Assembly: GCF_018614035.1 (NCBI RefSeq)
Contig: NZ_JAGGPA010000020.1
Location: forward strand, 248,001 to 312,000
Direction: 5' to 3'
Origin: Streptomyces sp. ISL-96
GTDB lineage: Bacteria; Actinomycetota; Actinomycetes; Streptomycetales; Streptomycetaceae
Length of the DNA stretch: 64,000 nt
The first letter of the stretch is position 1, and each line of letters starts with the position of its first letter. Both the position numbers and the translations under genes were made by a program. The notes under the pieces are model-generated. The model was given only the letters and a program-made list of their open reading frames with translations. It was not told the origin of the DNA and did no database searches. Shown here one piece after another: positions 38,489 through 46,426 of this stretch.

Positions 38489-40483
38489 TCACCTTTCGGC
38501 GCCCTCGGAGAGGCCCGTGACACCGGCGTCCCGGCCGGACAGAGTCGGCAGGTCTCTCACATCGACGGCGTGACGCGGAAGGTGCGCCTCCTCCTCGTTG
38601 ACCCGCTTTACGACAGGGCAGGTGTTGCCGCCGCCGTGGCGCGGCACAACGGGCTCCGGCCCTCCGCAGCCGCCGGCCTCCGCACGCCGTTTGTCGTAGT
38701 GCCCCGGCGGGACCTCCTCGCTCGAAGCCTCCGGCTCCTCCGGCTTGTCCCTTTTCCCGCCCGGTGAGGAAGACGAGCACTTCGGCGCGGTGCAGTCCTC
38801 TTCGGCAGGCGGTACGTCGGCGGCGACGCTCTCCGAGGACGGGGGTGTTCCGGAGATCGACCGGGATCCGGGGGTCACTGTCGGGGAGTCGAGCAGCCAC
38901 CGCTGTTCCGCGGACCCGTTGCGGATCTTGACCACCACGTCCGCGTCCCTGTCCAGAGACACAGGCGTGAGCACCAGTCGCTCGTCCCACCGAGGCAGCA
39001 GTTCCCCTCGTACGGTCAGGTCGTAGCGCACGTCATCGGCGCGTGCCGCAGAGGGGCCGGCACATTCGGCGAGTGCGATCAGGCCCTCGTCCGCATGGGA
39101 ATCGAGGCAGAGTTCCGGGTCCGCGACACTGCGCAGCAGGCCGTCGTCCTCGTACGACCACTGCTGGTTCCTGGCCGACGAGCACACCGCCAGCTTCGTC
39201 AGGGCACCGGACTTCGGCTTTCCGCCGCGGATGTCGAGGCACAGGTCCGCAGCGGCATTGCGCAGCCTGGTCCGCAGAGGAGCCGCGGGGAATCCGGCGG
39301 GGGTAGTGGGGACGGTGGAGGCGGTCGCGGTCGACTCGGCGGGCGGAGCCTCGGACGTGGGTTGCGGAGCGGTGGCGTGGCTGTCGCTCGAAGCCGTGGA
39401 GGCCGCGGGCCCGGCGTGATCGCCGTTTCCGTGGTCCGGCGAGAGGCTGGTGGCCAGCACGGCCGTGAGGAGTACGGCCGAGACGAGGCCAAGGCCGGTG
39501 AGCAAGACCTTCGCATGCCGCGTCGGTGGCGGTGTGAAGTGAGCGCCTGCCGCGGTGATGTGGGGCAGCAGACGGTGGCGTCCGGCTCCTGGGCGCCCGG
39601 CACCGTGGCGAACGCGGCCGCCGGCGTGCACCCCAACCCCTTGGGCGCCGCGGCCCGGCCGCGAGTCGAGATAGCGCCGGGCGCCCCAGCCGAGCACCGT
39701 TTCGGCCAGCAGGAGACCCAGGCGGTCTTCGAAATAGCCGAGTTGCTCAGCGGCGTAGCGGCAGTGACGGCACTTCGCCAGATGCGTTTGGACATCCGGG
39801 AGCAGGGCGCCGCCGCGGCGAATCGGTGCATCTATCAGACGGGTGTAGTAGCGGCATTCCTGGCTCGGTGCGAGTTCCCTATGGGCGCGCACGCAACCCG
39901 CACGGAATTGGTTGCGGGCCTGTTCCAGCAGGGCCGACGCGGTGTCGGTGTCCACGCCCAGCAGACCAGCCGGTACGGTTATGGGCTCGGCCTCGACCTC
40001 GACGTGCCACAGCACACACTGCGCGGCTCCTGGCAATGCCCGGAACGAGTGATCGGCGACCTTGCGGCTTTCAGCTGCCTTCGGCTTCACCGCGCGCATG
40101 CCGCGACCCCCTGTCGGTTTCCGCAGTTCCGGCAGGGAAGTGGATATGCGCTGGTCTGCGGCCCACCTCTTGACGGTGTCGCCTACGGCCACCAGGAGTC
40201 GGGGACGCAGCGCCGCTGCCGACTCACCCCGTACAAGGCTCTCCAGCATCTGATGGCAGGCCGCCGTCGTGACCTGTGATGCGATGTCAGCCGAGGAAGC
40301 GAGGCAGATGGCCGCATAGTCGCGAGCCGGCTTCCAGTGCCGGGCGAGGAGCATCGCAACGGCGTGTGCCGTCTCGCTCTCCGGCCGCGCTCGCAACCGC
40401 GCGGCGAGGCTCTCGTCGGATTCACCCGCAGCGGCGCCGGAACCAGGAGGATAGGGCGGGCGTGGGGGGTGGGGGGTGTGCAC
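38489..40483 (-). CDS. Sigma-like / zinc-finger / TM / ricin-like fusion protein
   Basis: 664 aa from the GTG at 40483. Residues about 15-200 resemble an ECF sigma factor by layout and helix content, although the match is weak. A zinc-finger anti-sigma-like segment follows with HLAKCRHC (about 230), then one TM helix (LLTGLGLVSAVLLTAVLA, about 320). Outside the cell there is a Thr/Pro-rich linker and a beta-trefoil-like domain with CLDIRGGKPKSGALTKLAVC and NQQWSYEDDG. The C-terminus is disordered and charged. One chain thus combines features normally split between sigma, anti-sigma and a lectin sensor. Assignment of the sigma-like part is inference. Confidence 0.65.
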   Translation of the reverse strand: MHTPHPPRPPYPPGSGAAAGESDESLAARLRARPESETAHAVAMLLARHWKPARDYAAICLASSADIASQVTTAACHQMLESLVRGESAAALRPRLLVAVGDTVKRWAADQRISTSLPELRKPTGGRGMRAVKPKAAESRKVADHSFRALPGAAQCVLWHVEVEAEPITVPAGLLGVDTDTASALLEQARNQFRAGCVRAHRELAPSQECRYYTRLIDAPIRRGGALLPDVQTHLAKCRHCRYAAEQLGYFEDRLGLLLAETVLGWGARRYLDSRPGRGAQGVGVHAGGRVRHGAGRPGAGRHRLLPHITAAGAHFTPPPTRHAKVLLTGLGLVSAVLLTAVLATSLSPDHGNGDHAGPAASTASSDSHATAPQPTSEAPPAESTATASTVPTTPAGFPAAPLRTRLRNAAADLCLDIRGGKPKSGALTKLAVCSSARNQQWSYEDDGLLRSVADPELCLDSHADEGLIALAECAGPSAARADDVRYDLTVRGELLPRWDERLVLTPVSLDRDADVVVKIRNGSAEQRWLLDSPTVTPGSRSISGTPPSSESVAADVPPAEEDCTAPKCSSSSPGGKRDKPEEPEASSEEVPPGHYDKRRAEAGGCGGPEPVVPRHGGGNTCPVVKRVNEEEAHLPRHAVDVRDLPTLSGRDAGVTGLSEGAER

Positions 40484-40696
40484 AGAACTGTTTTCCTTCC
40501 AAGGCGCAAAATGGCACAGAGAAGTTCTGGGCGCCGGAAATCGGCCCCTGATTGGTGCATACCAAGTTCGCTTAACGGGGAGAAAAGCGCCCACAATTGA
40601 CTACACGTGAGGTAGTTCACCCTTGCACAAGTGACTCATGAGGAACAAGGCGCCAGAGTAACTTCCCATTCGTGAAAGGAAAGTGGGGTACACGAG

Positions 40697-41086
40697 TTAC
40701 TCAGCCTCGATCCGTGCGTCGAGTTCCCTGACCTGTCGCTTGAGGGCGACGGTCCGGTAGCTCTCCTCCACCCACTCGCACAGCACCTCGGCCGTTGGCG
40801 CCCCCTTCTCCCCCAGTGGTACGGAGACCCAGCCCGCCCTGCCGAGTGCGTACCCGGTGGGCTCGGCCCCCGGCGCGGTCATCGCGTGCTCGTGCACCGC
40901 CGGGTCCTTCAGTTTGACGGAGAGGCCCGGGGGCTCGGGCCCGTCCGCGTTGCCGAGAAAGACGAAGATCTTTTTGTTGACCTTCACTACGCACTCCTCG
41001 GGGCCCCAGGGAAACTCTTCCACGGCTCCCGGCAGCCCGAGAGCGAACTCCCGCACCGCCTCCCACTTGCGCACCGCAGCCTTCAT
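40697..41086 (-). CDS. MmcQ/YjbR family protein (DUF419-like)
   Basis: 129 aa. Motifs LPGAVEEFPWGPEECVVKVNKKIFVFLG and GWVSVPLG in segments are typical of the small MmcQ/YjbR double-wing DNA-binding-like family, whose function is unclear. ATG at 41086 follows a strong AGGAGGAGG. It stands alone. Confidence 0.83.
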   Translation of the reverse strand: MKAAVRKWEAVREFALGLPGAVEEFPWGPEECVVKVNKKIFVFLGNADGPEPPGLSVKLKDPAVHEHAMTAPGAEPTGYALGRAGWVSVPLGEKGAPTAEVLCEWVEESYRTVALKRQVRELDARIEAE

Positions 41087-41216
41087 CGACGCCTCCTCCT
41101 GCCGCAGGTCACACTGCCCGCACGGACATCCGCTCCTCACGCTAGCCTCGGCGACGCACTCGCACTGCTGCGGCGCGGCACGTCGAGCTGGATGTGCCGG
41201 TCCTTCGGCGCCACGG

Positions 41217-42071
41217 TTAGAGAGCGGTTTCGTCCCACGCTCCGAGGAAGAGGTCGGCGAGGGATTCTCCAGTGGTGGCGGCCGTACCGTCGTGAAGGGG
41301 TTGTTCGGTCCAGATGACCTTGCCCTCCGGGGTGTAGCGGGTGCCCCAGCGGTGGGCGAGGTGGGCGACCAGGAACAGCCCGCGCCCGCCCTCGTCGGTG
41401 GTCGCCGCCCGGCGCAGATGCGGTGAGGTGCTGCTGCCGTCGGAGACCTCGCAGATCAAGCTGCGGTCGCGCAACAGCCGTACGCGGATGGGCGGCGAGC
41501 CGTAGCGGACGGCATTGGTGATGAGCTCACTGAGGATCAGTTCGGTGGTGTAGCCGATCTCTTCCAGGCCCCACTCCCGCAGCCGCGCACCGCACTCGGC
41601 GCGCACCGGGGCGACGGCGGCCGGGTCGGCGGGCACGTCCCACACGGCGATCTGCCCGGGATCCAGCAGGCGGGTACGGGCGACCAGCAGGGCGATGTCG
41701 TCACTGGCGCGTTCCGGGAGCATGGTGTCGATCACGGTCTCGCAAGTGGCCTCCGCGTCGCGGTCCCCGGCGGCGGCCAGTGAAGTACGGAGCAGTTCCA
41801 GTCCGGTGTCTACGTCACGGTCGCGGTCCTTGAGCAGGCCGTCGGTATAGAGGACAAGGCGGGAGCCCTCGGGCAGACGCAGGTCGGTGGTCTCGAACGG
41901 CATGGTCCCGCCCACTCCCAGCGGCGGGGCGACGGGTACGTGGGGGAAGCCCACGCTCCCGTCGGGATGCACCAGCACAGGGCCGGGGTGCCCGGCGCGG
42001 GCCACGCCGCAAGCCCCGGTGACCGGGTCGTAGATGGCGTACAGGCAGGTGGCCCCCGTGATCCCGTCGCC
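41217..42071 (-). pseudogene. SpoIIE-type PP2C/HATPase protein lacking its N-terminal part
   Basis: The frame contains the second half of a PP2C domain (ITGATCLYAIYDPVTG, RLVLYTDGLLKDRD) and a complete C-terminal HATPase_c_2 (LSELITNAVRYGSPP, DEGGRGLFLVAHL). It is very similar in order to the C-terminal half of the protein at 9392. The first half of PP2C and any sensor domains are absent: at about 42065-42075 the sequence changes abruptly into a CPBP protease gene in another frame. There is no start codon of its own at the junction. Confidence 0.8.
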
Positions 42072-42462
42072 GTTCGACCATGGCCCACAGCACTCCCCGG
42101 AACGCGATCTCCTCGAGGAGCACGGTGCCGAGCGGTACACGGACGAACACACGGAACACCAACTGCTGCAGGGTGAGTCCCGCAGCGCGTTCGTCCAGGA
42201 AGGCCTCCCGCGTGAACGGCACGGCCAGACCCAGCAGATAGACCACCATGACGGCACCGACCAGGACCAGTCCCCAGCGCAGTCCCCGCCGGGCAGAGCC
42301 TGCCCCGAGGCCGAGGTCCGCCCAGCTGAGGCCGTCCCACCGGGCGATCAGCAGGAGAACGGCGGCCGTGGCGACGCAGAGGGGGACGTACCAGTCGGCG
42401 CCGAGCCGATTGCCCCACACCTGTACGGCAGCGAGCACCGCGATGACCAGAGTGATCCGCAT
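42072..42462 (-). pseudogene. CPBP intramembrane protease, 3' part deleted
   Basis: From the ATG at 42462 about 130 residues read as a CPBP (Abi/CAAX protease-like) membrane protein with several TM helices and the first catalytic motif LLEEIAFRGVLWA. The second motif (His-containing) and the remaining helices are missing. The frame then runs on, out of register, through the SpoIIE fragment to a stop at 41815. A single deletion joining two genes explains both fragments. Confidence 0.8.
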
Positions 42463-42574
42463 CGTCGTACCAGAATCGCCGAAACCAGCAGCTGTCCCCC
42501 GCACAACGCGCCGGGCAGCCGACCGCCGTGCCGGCGACCGGGCTGAATAGTCCCGATGCACGTGAGCGAGACCA

Positions 42575-43564
42575 TCACAGGTCCAGGACCAGGCGGGGGC
42601 AGGCCGCGCGTGAGACGCAGATGAACATGGTGTCGTGCGCGGCCTGCTCGGCCGGGGTGAGCAGGGAGTCCCGGTGGTCGACGGTCCCGTCGAGGACCGC
42701 GGTCTCGCAGGTGCCGCAGGTGCCCTCCTGGCAGGAGGACAGCACCTGCACGCCGGCTTCCTCGACGGCCTGGAGGACGGACTTGTCCGGTGGGACGCTC
42801 ACCGTGATGCCGCTCTGGGCCAGTTCGACCTCGAAGGGCTCGTCCTGAGCGTGCGGGCCGAGGTCCTTGGGCGCGAAGCGCTCGATGTGCAGTACGCCGG
42901 AAGGCCAGTCACGGCAGCGCCGCTCGACGGCCTTCAGCAGACCTTCGGGGCCGCAGCAGTAGACCAACGTGTCCGTCTCCGGGCCGGCCAGCAGCGCGTC
43001 CAGGTCGAGTACGCCGAATTCCTCCTGGGGGCGTACGGAAACCCACTCTCCGTACGTCGCCTCCAGATGCTCGCGAAAGGCCATGGCCGGGCGGCTGCGG
43101 CCACCGTAGACGAGCTGCCAGTCAGCCCCTTGGCGCTGGGCCTCGGCGACCATGGGCAGGATCGGGGTGATGCCGATGCCACCCGCGATGAACAGGTAAC
43201 GCGGGGACGGTTCCAGGGCGAAGTGATTGCGCGGTCCGCGCACCCGCACCTCGGCCCCCTCGCGCAGGCGCTCGTGGACCCACTTGGAGCCGCCCCGGCT
43301 CTCCGGTTCGTACAAGACCGCGACGTGCCACCGGGAGCGGTCGGCCGGGTCCGAGCAGAGCGAGTACTGCCGCACCAGGCCGGGTCCGAGCACCAGGTCG
43401 ATGTGTGCGCCGGGGCTCCACTCGGGCAGGGGCGAGCCGTCGGTGTGCGCGAGCGTCAGCAGCGCGACGCGCTCGGCGAGGAACTCCTTCCGCGCCAGGG
43501 TCAGTTCGAGTTCGAGTTCGCGTTCCGGCTCGGCGGCAATGCGCGGGGGGATCACGGCGGTCAC
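42575..43564 (-). CDS. vanB: Vanillate O-demethylase reductase (VanB)
   Basis: 329 aa class IA-type reductase. FAD/FMN-binding part with RQYSLCSDP, NAD-binding part with GGIGITPILPM and VYCCGPEGLL, and a C-terminal plant-type 2Fe-2S domain with SSCQEGTCGTCETAVLDG. It passes electrons from NADH to the Rieske oxygenase VanA. GTG start at 43564 overlaps the stop of the small gene before it (GTGA), so translation is coupled. Confidence 0.92.
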   Translation of the reverse strand: MTAVIPPRIAAEPERELELELTLARKEFLAERVALLTLAHTDGSPLPEWSPGAHIDLVLGPGLVRQYSLCSDPADRSRWHVAVLYEPESRGGSKWVHERLREGAEVRVRGPRNHFALEPSPRYLFIAGGIGITPILPMVAEAQRQGADWQLVYGGRSRPAMAFREHLEATYGEWVSVRPQEEFGVLDLDALLAGPETDTLVYCCGPEGLLKAVERRCRDWPSGVLHIERFAPKDLGPHAQDEPFEVELAQSGITVSVPPDKSVLQAVEEAGVQVLSSCQEGTCGTCETAVLDGTVDHRDSLLTPAEQAAHDTMFICVSRAACPRLVLDL

Positions 43565-43749
43565 AGTTCTTCCCTCACAGTTCTGTGGCCCTCGGGGTGG
43601 CCCAGCAGCCAGTCCCACAGCTCCACCGGGTCCTCGAACTCCCGCTCCGCGCCGCAGTGGCAGACAGCCAGCAGCTGGTCGGTGCCCAGCACCCAGTGGA
43701 TGCGGAAGACGCTTTCCCCCGTCAGGGCGGCGGGGTGGGACGCGTTCAC
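43561..43749 (-). CDS. Small protein between vanA and vanB, unknown function
   Basis: 62 aa. Begins at the GTG at 43749, overlapping the vanA stop, and ends overlapping the vanB start. It reads FRIHWVLGTDQLLAVCHCG then FEDPVELWDWLLGHPEGH. It has a single CHC motif and many Trp/His. The tight overlap on both sides shows that it belongs to the operon. I do not recognise the family; an accessory factor for the demethylase is possible. Confidence 0.72.
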   Translation of the reverse strand: MNASHPAALTGESVFRIHWVLGTDQLLAVCHCGAEREFEDPVELWDWLLGHPEGHRTVREEL

Positions 43750-44810
43750 GGGGCCGTCGCCGCCGGCTGCCCCGCGTCCGCCTGCGATGCCAGACGGGCG
43801 AGAATGCGACGGGCGGCCAGGCCGCCGGTGTCGATGTTGATGCTCAGCTCCTGGTAGCCGGCCTTCTCGGTGTCCAGGGATTTCTGCAGCAGGTTGAGGG
43901 CCACGACGTCCTGCATCACCACCGTGTGGTTGTTGCTGCGCAGGAATTCGGTGACGTTCTGGTCGTCGAGGGCGAAGTCGCGCGCCACGGCCCAGAAGTC
44001 GTACGTCGACTTCTCCGTCGACGGGGTGATGCCGTAGACGACCTCCACGTGGAACGCGTGCGGGTCGCTGCCGTCCGGATTCGGACCGGGAGCGCCTACG
44101 GGGGCGATGCGCGAGTGGAGCAGGTAGAGACAGGGCGCGTGGTACTCGATGTCCTGCCAGCGGGTGATGCGGCCCTCGATGCCCGTGGACTTCGCGTAGA
44201 ACGGCGGGCACTCCGCGTCGTCCATGTGGCGGCTGACGTAGACGATGCCGGCCTTGTCGTCGGCCTCCGTGGTGATCGGGGTCTCGGCGACCTCCGGTGT
44301 GCCGATGTAACCGCCGTGCAGGTACGTCTCGTGGGACAGGTCCATGAGGTTGTCGACGAGCAGCCCGTAGTCGCCGTCGATCGGCTCCATGCCCGACACG
44401 ACGGTGTACGCGGGCGAGTCCATCCACGGCGCGCGGGGCGACACGGTGTCCCCGGGCTCGCGGTCGCCGATCCACACCCACACGAAGGAGTCCTGCTCGA
44501 TGACGGGGTAGGTCTTCAGGCGGGCGGTGCGCGGGATGCGCTGCTGGCCGGGCACGAAGACGCAGCCACCGTCGGGGCCGTAGGTGAAACCGTGGTAGCC
44601 GCACACCACCCGGTCACCGTCCAGCCGGCTCGGTGCCTGCGACAGCGGGAAGCGCCGGTGCACACAGCGCTCCGCCATCGCCACCGCCCGGCCGTCCTCC
44701 GTGCGGTACAGGAGGATCGGCTCACCCAGCACGGTGCGTCCGAGCAGTTCGCGCCCGACCTCGCGGCCGTAGGCGGCGACGTACCACTGATCGCGTACGA
44801 AAGCAGTCAT
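43746..44810 (-). CDS. vanA: Vanillate O-demethylase oxygenase (VanA)
   Basis: 354 aa Rieske non-haem iron oxygenase that demethylates vanillate to protocatechuate. The Rieske site is CVHRRFPLSQ then CGYHGFTY. The mononuclear iron site fits DLSHETYLHGGYIG. The N-terminus FVRDQWYVAAYGREVG is typical of VanA. The ATG at 44810 is preferred; another ATG lies two codons upstream. Downstream of the transporter gene by 31 nt. Confidence 0.93.
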   Translation of the reverse strand: MTAFVRDQWYVAAYGREVGRELLGRTVLGEPILLYRTEDGRAVAMAERCVHRRFPLSQAPSRLDGDRVVCGYHGFTYGPDGGCVFVPGQQRIPRTARLKTYPVIEQDSFVWVWIGDREPGDTVSPRAPWMDSPAYTVVSGMEPIDGDYGLLVDNLMDLSHETYLHGGYIGTPEVAETPITTEADDKAGIVYVSRHMDDAECPPFYAKSTGIEGRITRWQDIEYHAPCLYLLHSRIAPVGAPGPNPDGSDPHAFHVEVVYGITPSTEKSTYDFWAVARDFALDDQNVTEFLRSNNHTVVMQDVVALNLLQKSLDTEKAGYQELSINIDTGGLAARRILARLASQADAGQPAATAP

Positions 44811-44841
44811 GATCATCCTTGGTGGGTTTGTGGGTGTGGGT

Positions 44842-46227
44842 TCAGTGCGCGGTGCCTGCCGCCGGGGCCGCGATGGCCGGCCCCGTGTCCGGTTCCGTGG
44901 CGGGGCGCAGCAGCAGGAGGAGGGCCGCGGTGGCGACGTAGAGCACGCTCACGGCCAGGTAGAGGTTCTGCGGGGTCCAGCCGCTGTCGAGGAGGCCGCC
45001 CGCGACGGTCGGGGCGAGGATCGCGCCGATGCGGCCGATCGCGAGGGCGCTGCCGAGTCCGGTGGCCCGGATCCCTGTGCCGTACGTCGCCGGGGTGAGG
45101 GCGTACAGCCCGGCGACGGAGCCGTTGGCGAACAGGCCGATCACGGCGCCGAGGGTGAAGGCCGCCCCGAGCGAGGAGGTGGAGGCGATGAAGGCCGCCA
45201 GCATCACGGCCGTGGTGATCAGGTACGCCATGAGTACGGAACGGAGCGCGAAGCGGGCGGCGAGGGCGCCCAGCGCGGCGGCGCCGAAGATGCCGCCGAG
45301 GTTGAGCAGCGTCCCGCCGGTGAGGCCCTGCGTGCCGGAGAGGCCGGCCTCGACCAGCAGGGTCGGCGTCCAGCTCGTCACGAAGTAGAAGCCGGCCATG
45401 GCCAGGAAGAACGCCGACCACAGCAGCAGCGTCGACCGGCGCAGCGCGGGAGAGAGCAGCTCGCGGAATCCGGCCCCGATTCCAGACGGTACGGCGGTGG
45501 GCTGGGGCAGGGTCTCCAGCGGCGGTTGCCCCATGCGCCGGGCCAGTACGTTGATCCTCTCCAGGGCCCGCTTCGGCCTGCGGGAGGCCAGGAAGTCCAC
45601 TGACTCCGGCAGCCAGAAGAAGGCCAGCGGGACGGCGACGGCCGTGGCCAGACCACCGGTCAGGAAGACCGAGCGCCAGCCGAATTCCCCGATCATGCCG
45701 ACCGAGAGCAGTCCGCCGACGGTGGCGCCGATCGCGTAACCGGTGGAGTTGAGGCTGACGGCGAGACCGCGCCAGCGGCGGGAGGCGTACTCGCCGGCGA
45801 TGACGTTGCTGCCGGCCAGCACGCCGCCGATGCCGACTCCGGTGAGCACGCGGAGCACTCCGAGCTGGACGGCCGACTGGCTGACCGAGGAGAGCAGCAT
45901 CCCGGCGGCGGCCACCGCCAGGCAGCCGAGGATGACCGGGCGGCGGCCGATCCGGTCGGCCCACGGGGCGACGAACATCGCGCCCAGCGCCATGCCGACG
46001 AGGCCGGCGCTGAGCAGCAGTCCCAGTTGGGAGGGGCTGAGCGCCCACTCCGCCGACACGGCTTTGCCGGTGAAGGCCATGACGAGTACGTCGAAGCCGT
46101 CAAGCATGTTGAGCAGTACGCACACCGCGATCGCGCCCCACTGGAAGCGGCTCATCGGCCCCTCGTCGAGGGCGGCGCGCAAAGAGCCGGTCTGTCCGGG
46201 TGCGGAGGAAGGGGATGGCAGGACCAT
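44842..46227 (-). CDS. Aromatic acid MFS transporter (PcaK/VanK-like)
   Basis: 461 aa with 12 TM helices. The AAHS-family motif LLNMLDGFDVLVMAF, and GAMFVAPWADRIGRRPVI in the first cytoplasmic loop, are clear. Its place before vanA suggests uptake of vanillate or a related aromatic acid. ATG at 46227 with GGAG upstream. First gene of the operon. Confidence 0.92.
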   Translation of the reverse strand: MVLPSPSSAPGQTGSLRAALDEGPMSRFQWGAIAVCVLLNMLDGFDVLVMAFTGKAVSAEWALSPSQLGLLLSAGLVGMALGAMFVAPWADRIGRRPVILGCLAVAAAGMLLSSVSQSAVQLGVLRVLTGVGIGGVLAGSNVIAGEYASRRWRGLAVSLNSTGYAIGATVGGLLSVGMIGEFGWRSVFLTGGLATAVAVPLAFFWLPESVDFLASRRPKRALERINVLARRMGQPPLETLPQPTAVPSGIGAGFRELLSPALRRSTLLLWSAFFLAMAGFYFVTSWTPTLLVEAGLSGTQGLTGGTLLNLGGIFGAAALGALAARFALRSVLMAYLITTAVMLAAFIASTSSLGAAFTLGAVIGLFANGSVAGLYALTPATYGTGIRATGLGSALAIGRIGAILAPTVAGGLLDSGWTPQNLYLAVSVLYVATAALLLLLRPATEPDTGPAIAAPAAGTAH

Positions 46228-46304
46228 GGCAGCACTCCGTTGTCGACTGCGTGGTGATCGTCGGGCACCATCGTGCGGCGGGCCGGACCGGGTCACCAGG
46301 GTCT

Positions 46305-46322
46305 TTTCCGGATGCCGGGAAA
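46305..46322. promoter_or_regulatory. Inverted repeat upstream of the vanillate operon
   Basis: TTTCC and GGAAA arms around a CGG-rich centre (TTTCCGG-ATG-CCGGGAAA), 78 nt before the transporter start. It may be an operator for a vanillate-responsive repressor, or a NACHT-gene element, as it lies between the two divergent genes. Confidence 0.35.
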
Positions 46323-46426
46323 CTTATGGGGGGGAGCTGAGGTTCAGGCGGAGGACGGCACTCGGGTAATGCGCCGCGTGGGTGAATGTCGGTGGGGCTC
46401 CGCGCTGACACGGAATCAGTGACGGG

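Noticed and set aside
38461..38492. GTGAAC/GTTCAC repeat between the TetR and ricin-like genes as a terminator
   Set aside because: Only 6-bp arms with a 19-nt loop, too weak to support.
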